The translations under genes and the position numbers were made by a program. Positions 24,080 through 35,230 of a stretch of DNA of 64,000 nt are shown in pieces; within the stretch, counting starts at the first letter, position 1; each line of letters opens with the position of its first letter. Where the stretch lies: contig CM049314.1 of assembly GCA_026874595.1 (NCBI GenBank), forward strand, positions 4,872,229-4,936,228. The letters run 5' to 3'. Under the pieces are notes generated by a model that worked only from the letters and a program-made list of their open reading frames with translations, did not search any database and was not told where the DNA came from. This stretch comes from Sipunculus nudus. Lineage: Eukaryota; Annelida; Sipuncula; Golfingiida; Sipunculidae.

Positions 24080-26770
24080 GAAAGGTGCAGTCATCTGTTA
24101 ACAAGGCACAAATTGTAACAACTGGACCTAGAATCTTCTGTCTTGACATGCAGGGAGGCCCATGAAAAGTCTCTTTGGAAGCCTGAAATAATGTCTCTGT
24201 TACCCATATCCTCTCAGCTATGGGGCTCCGAATTACCCTCTAGAATAATGGAAAATTTGATGCAAAAGCTCAAGTATCTGCACAACTATTGCATTGATCA
24301 CAATAAATTTTTGCATAGATATAGATCATTGAATATTTCATCAGTTTCTGCAGACTGGTGGCGCCACCTGTATTTTTTTTTCCAACTTTTACAAATTTTT
24401 TTCTCCTTTTTTTCAGACCTGCAATGAAACTGTCATCTGTTAATAGGGCACAAATCTTAACCGCTTGACCTGGAAGGTCCATGATTAATCTTCTTGGAAA
24501 CCAGAAATCAGGTCTCTGTTACCAATATTCTTTGAGCTATGGGGCTGTGAAGTACCCCCCCCCCCCCCGTATAATTAAAATTTTGATACAAAAGCTCAAG
24601 TATCTGAATAACTACTGCATTGATCACCATGATTATGTGCATGAACATTGATCATGGGGTGTTCTATCACCTCCTGCAGACTGGTGGTGCCACCTGTAAT
24701 TTTCCATTTTTTATGATTTTTTTTTTGGTTTCTTGTTTTTTAGCTCAGCTGACTTTCAGTCATGCTGAGCTATAGCAATCACTCTTTGTCCGTTGTCCGT
24801 CTGTCTGTTAACCTGGCACAAATCGTAACCTCTGGACTTAGAATCTTGTTTCTTGAGATTCTGAGAGGTAGATAAAAAATCTCCTTGGAAACCAGAAATT
24901 AGGTCTCTGTTACCCATATCCTTCGAGCTATTGGGCCCCAAAGTACCCCCCAGAAAAGTCAAAAATTTCATACAAAAACTTCAATATCTCGTTAACTACA
25001 TCACTGATGGTCATGATTTTTGGCAAACATATTGATCATGATATGTTCCATCAGTTCCTGCAGACTGGTGGCGCCACCTATATTTTTCGATTTTTTACAA
25101 ATTTTTTTCTCTATTTTTGAGACCTTTTAAAATGTGAACATCTGTTAACAGGGCAAAAATTGTTAAGACTGGACCTAGAATCTTCATTCTTGACACAGTG
25201 AGAGACCTAAAGAAAGTACATGGAAACCAGAAATTAGGTCTCTGTTACCCAAATCCTTCGAGCTATGAGGCCCCAAAGTACCTCCCAGAATAGTCAAAAA
25301 TTTCATACAAAAACTTCAAGATCTCATTAATTACATCACTGATGGTCATGATTTTTGGCATAATTATTGATCATGAGATGTTTCATCAGTTTCTGCAGAC
25401 TGGTGGCGCCACCTGTATTTTTCGATTTTTAAGAATTGTTTTCACTATTTTTAGACCTTTAAAAATGTGAACATCTGTTAACAGGGCACAAATCGTAAAG
25501 ACTGGACCTAGAATCTTCATTCTTGACACATAGGGAGACCCATGAAAAGTCTCCATGGAAACCTGAATTTAGGTCTCTGTTACCCATATCCTTTGAGCTG
25601 TTGGGCTCCCAATTACCCCCCAGAATAATGGTAATTTGATAAAAAAAAAACTGCAACATCTCAATAACTACAACACTGATGGTCATGATTTTTGGCATAC
25701 ATATTGATCAAGAGGTGTTTCATCAGTTCCTGCAGACTGGGGGCGCCACCTGTATTTTTTTTCAAATTTTTACAATTTTTTTTCTCTATTTATGAGACCT
25801 TTAAGGATGTAGTTATCTGTCAACAGGGTACAAATTGTAAGGACTGGACCTAGAATCTTCATTCTTGACACACAGGGAGACCCATGAAAAGTCTCCATGG
25901 AACCCTGAAATTAGGTCTCTGTTACCCATATCCTTTGAGCTATGGCACTCCAAAGTACAGCTTGGAATAATGAAAAATTTGATACAAAAGCTGAAGTATC
26001 TGAACAACTAAAGCAGAGATCACCATAATTATTTGCATGGATATTGATCACGGAATGTTTCATCAGTTTCTGCAGACTGGTTTTTTTTAACGAATTTTTT
26101 TCTCTATTTTTGCGACCTTTAAAGATATGAACATCTGTTAACAGGGCACAAATGGTAACGACTGGACCTAGAATCTTCATTCTTGACACACAGAGAGACC
26201 CATGAAAAGTCCCCATGAAAAACTGAAATAAGGTCTCTGTTACCCATATCCTTTAAGCTGTATGGCTCCCAAATACCCCTAAGAATAATGAAAAATTTGA
26301 TACAAAAACTGCACTATCTCAGTAACTACAACACTGATGGTCATGATTTTTGCCATACATATTGATCATGAGATGTTCCATTAGTTTCTGCAGACTGGGT
26401 GCGCCACCTCCATTTTTTCAAATTTTTACGAATTTTTTCTCTTTTTTTGAGACCTTTTAAAGATGTGGTTATCTGTCAACAGGGTACAAATTGTAACAAC
26501 TGGACCTAGAATCTTCATTCTTGTCATGCAAGGAGGCCCATGAAAAGTGTCTGTGGAAACCTGAAATTAGGTCTCTGTTACCCATATCCTTCAAGCTATA
26601 GGACTCCGAAGTATCCCTAAGAATAATGAACAATTTGATACAAAAGCTGAAGTATCTGAACAACTTATGCAGAGATCACCATGATTCTTTGCATGCATAT
26701 TGACCATTAAGTCTTTTTATTAGTTTCTGCAGACTGGTGGAGCCACCTGCATTTTTTCTGTATTTTTGAG
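24080..26770 (+). repeat. Tandem repeat of about 335 bp with one GGTGGCGCCACC-type palindrome per unit
   Basis: About eight units, each reading GACCTTTAAAGATGTGAACA, GGACCTAGAATCTTC, GGTCTCTGTTACCCATATCC, CAGTATCTGAATAACTA-like text, then TTTCTGCAGACTGGTGGCGC and CACC. The unit near 26078 has lost the palindrome and jumps from CAGACTGG to a T run. Further units of the family are at about 2280-2560, 3940-4340, 19600-19860, 32530-33505, 34140-34520 and, in reverse, 46640-48060. An AGCTCAGCTGAC-type head at 24742 and tail at about 26890-26919 enclose most of the block. Confidence 0.8.
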
Positions 26771-27159
26771 ATATATAAATACAGACACAATCTTGGCCTG
26801 TTGGTTAATCTCTTTGATGCTTCAGTTGAATGGGTATATACTACCATTCAGATGATAAAATTTTCTTTTGCGAATCTCTTCCCAGTCAGCTGAGCATCAT
26901 GACCCATGGGTCACTTGTTAGACCTGCAATGAAACTGTCAACTGTTAACATGGCACAATTCCTAACCGCTGGACCTGGAATTTTCTAACTTGACATCAAA
27001 GGAGGTTCATGAATATATCTCTGTGGAAACCTGAAATAGGTCTCTGTTACAGATATTTTCCGAGCTATGGGGCTCAGAAGTACCCCTCAGATTAATTTAA
27101 ATTTGATGCTAATCCTGTTTCAAATACGTCTTAATACACTCTATGTAGTTTCAAGTTCA

Positions 27160-28340
27160 GCTGAGCGTCAGTGCCCATGGGCCACGTGTTAGATCTACAA
27201 ATGAAGCAGTCTTGATGTTAACAGAACACAAGCTGTAATCATTTGACCTAGAAACCTCTAACTATCATCTAGGGAGGTCCTAGGCAAATCTCTTTGGAAA
27301 CCTGCAATTAGGTCATGGTGACCTATATTCTGTAAGCTATGGGCCGAAAACAGGACTCTGAGCATCCAGACAGTCACTGTCAGACAGGGAACAAATTGTA
27401 TCCATATGGCCTTGAATATTCTATTGTGACATTCAGGGAGGCCCTATGAAAATTTCCATGGAAACTATGACTTCAGTCACAGTGACCAATTCTGCAGCCC
27501 TCAGGCCAAAAGCATAATATTGAGACCACAGACAGTCAGACAGTGCTCAAATTGTATCTGTAAGCCTAGAATCTTCTAACACAACATCCATCTAGGTTCT
27601 TGATAAACTCCTGAAACCTGAAACTAGGTCATGATGACCCATATTCTGAGAGTTATTGGACAAAAACAACTTTGAGCAACCAGGGAATCAGAAAGGTAAA
27701 AAATTGTATCTGTTTACTCTGGAATCTTTTTCCTAAAATTTCAAGGAAATCCTGGGCATATCTCATTTGAAATGTATAATTTGGCCATGGTTACCTATAT
27801 CCTGTGAGCTACTGGCCAAAAACATAATTTTGAGCACCCAGACAGGGTACATATTGTTACCTTTAGGCCTAGAAGCTTCTAACATAACATCCAAGGAGGT
27901 TTTGGGGAAATTTTCCTGGAAACTTGAAACTTTGTAATGGTAATCTATATTCAGCAAATGACATGGTGACCTATATTCAGCAAGTGACTGGCCATAAATG
28001 TGATCATGAGCACCCAGATAGTCAGGCAGGGCAAAAACGTTACTTTTGGACCTAGAACCCTTTGACCTAAGATCCTGGGGAGTTCCTTGGCAAGTCTTCT
28101 TTGATCCTGAAATTAGGTGACTTTAACTTGTATTCTGTGAGTTAAGAGCAGAAAACCTGATTCTGAGCACCCTGGGAACAGATGAGCACGAGTCTAGCAA
28201 TTTGACTTAGAAACTTCTAACTTAGCATCTAGGGAGTTCCTGGTAAAATCTTCTTGGAAAGCTTAAATAAAGTAGCTGTTACCTATTTGTTTAGGACTTT
28301 GGACAAAAAAACATAATTTTGCACTCTGTGGAAGTCATTC
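27160..28340 (+). repeat. Diverged tandem repeat of about 160-170 bp
   Basis: Six to seven poorly conserved units built from 'GGCCTAGAATCTTCTAAC', 'ATCCAGGGAGGTCCTTG', 'GGAAACCTGAAACTAGGTCA', 'GACCTATATTCTG'. They resemble the first half of the approximately 335-bp unit and lack the palindrome half. Old and degraded, no coding signal. Confidence 0.55.
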
Positions 28341-29044
28341 TACCCATTGTTCAAAGTTCCTTAACAAATATTTTTCACCAGATCATAACATCAATAATTG
28401 ATACATGGATCAACTGTAAGCTAATTTTGTGAGCTGAAACAGCTGTAGTCCAATATATCATCAGACTGGTCCATGTTGCTAGCTATATTGAAATGTGTTG
28501 ATCCCATGAAAATCACAGCAGGCCTCGTGAGGAATGTTTCACACCTTTAGTTATTTATAGATCACAAATGACCATTGGTATCCACTATCCAGTGAATATT
28601 ATAACATAGACTAGTCCAGTTTTCACTTAACTTGAAAAACCAAACCCTTAACTAAGCTCAAACCAGTAAATAAAGCTTGCAGGTAAAGTGTGTACACAGA
28701 GATGCACAGAGCTGAAATCATTGATACTGCTTGCTTCCATTAAAAAGAAGACTGGCACAGAATTTATGTCAGCTTTAGACTGACTGTGAATGAGACATAC
28801 ATAGACTGGTACCCAGTACAGTTATGGCAGTCTAGTCACAATTTACCTGTAAGTAATATTTTCTAGTTTCCTGCAGGTCTAGAGTAAAGGGTTGGAGAAT
28901 ACTTGTGAAATTGGAAACTGTTTAAGCTAATTTTTTACTTATAGGGGTTCAATATGTCATCTGTGCCAGTGATTATAAACAAGACAGAGACAACCCCTCT
29001 TGTCCCAATCTATCTGTATAAAGAGGTACACTTCACATGTTACC

Positions 29045-29470
29045 CATCTTCACACAACCAAGTCTGCGAGATGACCATGCACTCACAGACCTTGAATCAA
29101 TGACCCTCTCTGGCATCTGTTTCATGAATAATGAACAAGATTGCAAGTGTTTAGGCCGAATTCACAATTGTTAACCACTACATCCAATAGAATGTAAGCA
29201 CTACACTGTTCAAACGGCATCTGAACAAGGACACTGATGCCAGAAAGGAGACAGGCTGATTTGATTGGTCAGTTTGTTGATGCCTTCCCAGCAATGCTAA
29301 ATCTTTGATCAAAACATTGCACCAGACATCTGTGTGAAATGGGTGTACGTGAGCAGTTTGATTGGTTCAGTTACCTTGTTGATTGTTCATGAAACAGATG
29401 CCAGAGATTGAAGTGGAATATCAGGTTCTGGAGTGCATGGTCATGTCACAGACTTGGTTGTTTGAAGATG
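29045..29470. mobile_element. Foldback (long inverted-repeat) element just before the last gene A exon
   Basis: Two arms of about 95 bases: 29045-29139 (starting CATCTTCACACAACCAAGTC) and 29375-29470 (ending GACTTGGTTGTTTGAAGATG) are inverted copies with moderate mismatches; the shared core is TCTGGCATCTGTTTCATGAA in one and its complement in the other. The interior of about 235 bases has no open frame of note. It lies only about 75 bases upstream of the terminal exon. I could not identify a target-site duplication with confidence (TTACC occurs on both sides). Confidence 0.7.
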
Positions 29471-29543
29471 ATATTACCTTGAATTGTAAAAGAAAGCCTA
29501 CTTCAAGATCCATGCATATCCTAATGCTGTAATTTATTTACAG

Positions 29544-29644
29544 ATGTGATGATTGTTGAAGATATCCGCCCCCCTGAAGACTTGGTGAGGAAAGCACGTG
29601 CACTAGGGCTTCCAGATACGTTTTACAATTATCTCAAGAATTAG
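29544..29644 (+). CDS. Gene A, terminal exon
   Basis: Acceptor TTTATTTACAG|AT with a pyrimidine-rich lead. It completes G|AT (Asp) from the donor at 19464 and reads DVMIVEDIRPPEDLVRK, ARALGLPDTFYNYLKN, then TAG at 29642-29644. The core matches the terminal exons of gene B and gene C, with the same entering phase. VMIVED is a hydrophobic patch followed by acidic residues, a second candidate SUMO-interacting motif. The visible part of gene A spliced this way is 625 residues. A possible weak polyadenylation signal ATTAAA is at 30029. Confidence 0.82.
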
Positions 29645-31740
29645 TTCAGTTACCACAAGGTAGCACTACATACTGGAGCCTTGAAAACTAGTCTGATGAA
29701 AGTCCACCAGAGAAATTCAAAGCAGCAGAACTATCCAGCAGTGATGTTACCACAAACACAGAGAGTAAAGTAACCAAAGACAAAGTAAACATGTTGTAAC
29801 CTGATTGAAAATTACAAAAGTTATATTATTTTAAAGATGTAGGTAAATTTGTAGGATGAAAATTCAGCAACACATCAGTTTTTTTTAGCTAGACAAAGTT
29901 ATTGAAAGGTCCATCTGAATTTGGAATAATTGTTGCTATTAAGCCTCAAACTGATCATACTGCTAGACCTTGTGCAAGTGCTATAGCTAAAGAAATTTAC
30001 AGTCACTATGGCTACTTTACAGGCACTAATTAAAGCTGCTTTTCAGGCTGGGACCCTACCAACTTATTTATGTGCCATGAGGTGTATGGTTTTCACCAGG
30101 GTTACTTTATATAGTGTCTCAAAGGATGGATAGAGACTTTTCACCTAAGTTCACTAGTCACCAGTCACTGTACCCTGAGCCTTTGGGTGAGGAGACCGGA
30201 AGAGTTTCTGACTGGCTGACAAGTTTGAGAGTTCACTTGTCATAAGGAGGTTTTGGGGTTAGTCCTCCAGTGATGGAAGGGTTGCCTGGCTTTTTTTCAA
30301 AATAACAAATAATGGTCCATTCTCTTCCAACACATATAATGTAACATGATTTATATTGCTGTTCCTTGAATCAGAGAGTGAATCACCAGCTAGACGTGTA
30401 TTCTGTGTGTACTGCTTGCACAAACATTAGATAATTATGAATTACATAAACATAATATTCTTTCAAACATTGGTTTCAAACCATTTCATGCAAAGCTTAT
30501 CCCTTAAATTCGTTTTATTGTGGCATGAATCAGTACATATACACAGGCATACCATTTAAAAATGTTATTGATAATCGGCAAATTTAAGTTAAAAACAAAA
30601 ACCAGGAATGCTAAGATGCAACAGGATGTGTTATTAGCTCAGTTGACTTTCGGAGGTCCATGAAAAATCTTTTGAAAACCTGAAATTAGCTATCTATTAC
30701 CCATATCCTTTGAGCTATGGGGCTCAGAAGAACCCACCTTGAATAATAAAAAAATTGATACAAAAGCTCCAAATTCCGCATAATGTTAGATGTCCCCAAG
30801 ATCCCCTACCAAGCCGAAAACTGGGTCTTTGCGACTTTGTTCCTTTGAGAAATTTTTTATTAAAAACCTATTTTCACATTCAAGACCACCTAATTTCAAA
30901 ACCACTCATCTGTTTTTCCTCATATTTACCATAAATATTCCCCTATATAGTTCCTCTGTACATGCCAGAAATTAGGTCTGTGTTGTATAATTCAAAAAAG
31001 TTATGGGCCCAAACATAATGCATTTTGTAAAAAATCAGGAAAGATATTTGATCACTTAACACAAAACATGTTAAAGCTAAGGACTTTTTTTCCAGTAATA
31101 TAACTATAATTAATCAAAATTAAATTGTATACCCAAAATTAGATCAAAACCTTTAATTTTTTTTTAAATATTAGCAAAAGTAAAAAATTAGTACCTTAAT
31201 TTTTGCCCAATTTTGGCCACAGCACGTTTTTTCCTGTAAGTACTGTGGATTTAATTTTCACAGCATGTACACATAAGGATTTAACATGTTAAAATCTGAA
31301 ATTTGAAAATAAAAGCTGCAAAATTAGGCTAGTTATTGAATTTTTTGGAGGCTCTTGTTGTGTTCCCTTACATTGTCAAGCAGTCCACTTTGGTCACTTC
31401 AGGTCATTCAGTGCAGCACTCTCTGCTCCCCAGGCTGTTGTTATGTAATCCCATCACTAGGGCAAGCCCTCTCTCCAATAAGCTGAGCTCGATCAGGCTG
31501 TCTGCAGTTAATACCACAGGGAGCCTTTTTCTCTCCCCCCCCCCCACCCCATTCTGTTGACAGACCTGTACTATGAACTAGATGAATCTTATAATTAACA
31601 TTTTTTTCAGCAACAAGCAGTAACAACAAAGACCCCTCCCCCCACCCACCCCTTCATTACACAGGACTTATAAACAAGATGAATCTTATAATTTTAATGT
31701 TAAATAAATTCTTTCTGTTGAGACTAGGATAGTTTTTATT
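29645..31740 (+). other. Gene A 3' flank and repeat remnants
   Basis: 29645-30630 shows no gene or repeat I recognise beyond the probable 3' UTR. From about 30637 a truncated AGCTCAG-type head leads into an approximately 600-base module (30770-31310) that is the same as those at 5097-6330 and 31840-32420. 31321-31740 holds C-rich runs and nothing else recognised. Confidence 0.45.
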
Positions 31741-31743
31741 TTT

Positions 31744-32521
31744 AGCTCAGCTGACTATAAGTCATCTGAGCTATAGTCGTGGTCCTTTGTCCGTCGTCCG
31801 GCCGTCTGGCTGTCCGTCCGTTAACAGGGCACATTTTTAAAACGGTTGGACTTACGATTCCAAAATTTTGGATACCATTAGATGTTCCCAAAATCTCCTA
31901 CCATACCAAAGATTGGGTCATTAGGACTTTGTTCCTTCGAGATATTAAGGAAAAACCCCGTTTTCCATAAAAAAAGCCATTGTTACACTTCAAGGCTGCC
32001 TAATATCAAAATGACTGATCTGTTTTTGATCATATTTAGTATTCACATTCTTTCATAGATTTTCTATGAACATACAAAAAATTAGGTCAGTGTTGGGTAT
32101 TATTTTGAAGTTATGGGCCAAAATATAATGGAATTTTAAAAAAATCAGGAAATATATTTACTCACCTAACATAAGAATTGCTAAAGCTTGAGACTTTTTT
32201 TCAGGAATATAACTTTATTTGATCAAGATTCAATTGTTTACCCAAAATTAGATCTGAATTTTGCAAATTTTTCAAGTTATTAGCATAAATAAAAAATCAA
32301 TACCTTAAATTTTGTCCAAATTTGGTAATGGCACTTTTTCCCTGTTAGCACTTTTGATTTAATTTTCACAGCATATATACATAAGGATTTAATCTTTTAA
32401 AATCTGAAATTTCAAAGGAATTATAAGTATACATGAAAAGCCAAAAGAATGAAAAAAAAATATGCAGTTACTAATATTTTCCAAAATTCAGCAGAGCAAT
32501 GTGACCCATGGGTCCCTTGTT
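31744..32521 (+). mobile_element. Non-autonomous element with AGCTCAGCTGAC head, short copy
   Basis: Head TTTTTAGCTCAGCTGACTAT, then CTTTGTCCGTCGTCCGGCCG, one approximately 600-base module, and tail CAGCAGAGCAATGTGACCCATGGGTCCCTTGTT. About 780 bases; the most compact copy in the window and therefore useful to define the family. Confidence 0.6.
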
Positions 32522-32529
32522 TTCTCTAT

Positions 32530-33505
32530 TTATGAGACCAAAGATGTTGTCATCTATTAACAGGGCTCAAAACTTAACCATTGTACCTAGAAACTTCTTT
32601 CTTTACATTCAGGGAGGTCCATGAAAATTTACTTTGGAAACCTGAAACCATGTCTCGGTTACCCATATCCTCCCAGCTATGGGGCTTTGAAGTACTCCCC
32701 AGAACAATTAAAATTTGATACAAAAGCTCCAGTGTCTGAACAACTAGTGCATTGATCACCATGGTTCTTTGCATGCATATTGATCATGGAGTGTTTCATC
32801 AGTTCCTGCAGGCTGATGGCGCCACCTGTTTTTTCTTCAATTTTTTTCACATTTTTTTTTTTCTTTGAGACCTTCTAAGATGGAATCGTCCGTTAACAGG
32901 GCAAAAATCTTAAAAGTTTGACGTAGAATCTTCTAACTGTACATCCAGGGAGGTCCATGAAGAATCTCCTTGGAAACCTGAAATAAGATCACTTTTGCCC
33001 ATATCCTCTGAGCAATGGGAACTGAAGTAACAGAACAGAAATAATTAAAAATTTGATTCAAAAGCTCCAGTATCTGAACCACTTATGCACTGATCAACAT
33101 GATTCTTTGTATGCAGTTTGCTCATGGAGTGTTCCATCAGTTCTTGCAGACTAGTGGCGCAACCTGGACTTTTTCCCAAATGTTTACACAATTTTTTGTC
33201 TATTTTTAAGACCTTTAGAGGTGTGGTTGTCTGTTAACAGGGCACAAATCATAACCATTGGACCTAGGATCTTCTAACTTGACATCCAGGGAGGTCCAAG
33301 TAAAATCTTCATGGAAACCTGAAATTAGGTCTCTGTTAGTCATATCCTTTGAGCTTTAGGGCTTTTAAGTACCCTAAGTATAATTTAAAAATTTATACAA
33401 AACCTCAAGTTTCTGAACAGTTAATGCATTCATCACCATGATTCTTTGCATGCACATTCATCATGGAGTGTTTCATCAGTTCCTGCAGACTGGTGGTGCA
33501 ACCCG
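32530..33505 (+). repeat. Three further units of the approximately 335-bp palindrome repeat
   Basis: Palindrome-like sites near 32812 (GATGGCGCCACC), 33154 (TAGTGGCGCAACC) and 33490 (GGTGGTGCAACC), each after GCAGACT or GCAGGCT, spaced about 340 bases. The lead text (ACCTAGAATCTTCTAACTTG, TCTGTTACCCATATCCT types) is as in the block at 24080. Confidence 0.7.
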
Positions 33506-33512
33506 CATTTTT

Positions 33513-34103
33513 AGCTCAGCTGACTGAAAGTCATCTGAGCTTTAGTGATCACTCTTTGTCCGTCATCCGTCTGTCTCTCTGTCCGTAGGTCTGTCTGTCC
33601 GTTAACAGGGCACAAATTGTAACCGTTGGTCCTAGAATCTTCTAACTTGACATCAAGGAAGTTCTTTGAAAAATATCCTTGGAAACCTGAAATTAGGTCT
33701 GTTACCTATATTCTATATAATAATTGAAAATTTGATATCAAAGTAGTGCACAAATCATAACGTTGGACCAAGAATCTTCTAGATTGACATCCTGAGAATT
33801 CCTCAAAAGTTCTCCCCAGAAACCTGAAAATGTGTCACTTTGACCTATATTCTCAGAGTTTCAGGGTATGTTTGAGCACCCCAGAAAAAATGCAAAATAC
33901 ACACAAATTGCCAAATTCCTCAGGAAAGGCAGGTTGGATTGTCATCAAATTAGGTGTGCTTATGGGTCTTGATGAACTTGAGCTTATATGCATGAATGGT
34001 GATGCCACCTACAATATCTTAATTAGTTGGATGTGCACAGGACATATGGACATATTGTCAACATGTCAGTCAGCTGAGCGTCATGACCCATGAGTCACTT
34101 GTT
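33513..34103 (+). mobile_element. Non-autonomous element with AGCTCAGCTGAC head, copy of about 590 bp
   Basis: Head TTTAGCTCAGCTGACTGAAA, then CTTTGTCCGTCATCCGTC. Tail CAGTCAGCTGAGCGTCATGACCCATGAGTCACTTGTT. Inner inverted ends GCTCAGCTGAC and GTCAGCTGAGC match exactly over 11 bases. No transposase frame. Confidence 0.6.
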
Positions 34104-34929
34104 ATTTTAATTTTCATGCATTTTTTTTTTATTTTTACTTTGAGACCTTCAAAGATGTGGTCGTCTGTTTAATGTAACCATTGCACCTAGATCCTTTAAC
34201 TTAACATCCATGGAAGTCCATGAAAAATCACATTGGAAACCTGAAATTAGGTCTGTGTTACCCATATCCTCCGAGCTATCCTTCAGTTGAAGAGGGATTA
34301 CCACCAACAAAATTTTGACATTCAGATGATAACATTCCTCATGTGAATGTCTTCCTAGTTTTACTCTTCCAGCATTCTCCCTTCTATATTTGAGACAACA
34401 AATGAAAGCTATATATCAGTTGATCGACTGTGGTTTCATCTGGTGTTCTGAAAGTTCATATGATTATTGATAATGACTATTTCTATCAGTTACTGAAGAC
34501 TGCTGGCGCTACCTGTACCCTTTCCTTCAGCTGAAAAAAAAAATCCTTGCAAACTTCAAATAAGGTCATGGTGATATATATTCTGCAAGCTGTGTTCTGG
34601 TAACATCAGTTTCACTGTTTGAACCTGTAGCAAATCTTCAGTCATGCCTAGTATCACTATTTTACCCTGAACCTTCAAGTAATGTGCTTTATGCGTACAA
34701 ATCTTCCTGTCCCTCCCCAAAATTTGAACAAAATTAACAATCATTTTCTTTTTAATAAGACAACAGTTTTAAAAATTAGGCCATTATCTCATGCTTGTCA
34801 GCTGAGTGGCATGGCCCATGGTTCACATGTATCACCTGGTTTTGGGCTAATCTGGCTTCTTGTTAGCTGAGCTCTAGCTGTCACCCACCGTCTGCCTTCT
34901 GTCTTCAGGCTTCTGTAAGCAAGTCACAA

Positions 34930-35230
34930 TTTACAACCACTTAGGCCCCCCAATAAAAGTTTTTATTCGCCCTTTTTTGTATGTTTCGATAAAAATGTCA
35001 TATGATAAGGGAAAAGCATGATAATAACAGGTAAAAGCACTAGATGACAAAGGAAATCTGATAAAAATTGTATTATTTCATCTTCTTGAAAGGAATGTCC
35101 AAGAACCTGGAGCTTAAAATTGGCAAGTTTCTATTGAATATCAAATATTTCTGATTCAGGGGGTTAAAATTGACGTGTGTAGTACATGAGAACCACATCT
35201 TGATTTTCTTTTACTAAAAGCTCAGACCTA
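34930..35230 (+). repeat. Dispersed repeat, copy 1 (TTTTGTATGTTTCGATAAAA type)
   Basis: Shares CTTTTTTGTATGTTTCGATA, AACAGGTAAAAGCACTA, ACAAAGGAAATCT and a downstream GGGGGTTAAAATTGACG block with 56935-57150. Both copies are in the same orientation. No coding content. Confidence 0.65.

Larger units (their letters stand above)
19465..29543 (+). other. Gene A last intron, mostly repeats
   Basis: About 10 kb between the acidic-motif exon and the terminal exon. It contains diverged palindrome-bearing repeats (19520-20700), an apparently repeat-poor stretch (20700-21450), short tandem duplications (21458-21720), a dimeric 278-bp repeat (21840-23720), an approximately 335-bp tandem repeat (24080-26770), a further diverged tandem block (27160-28340), a stretch with nothing recognised (28340-29040) and a foldback element (29045-29470). 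No exon with matching phase was found inside. Confidence 0.6.
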
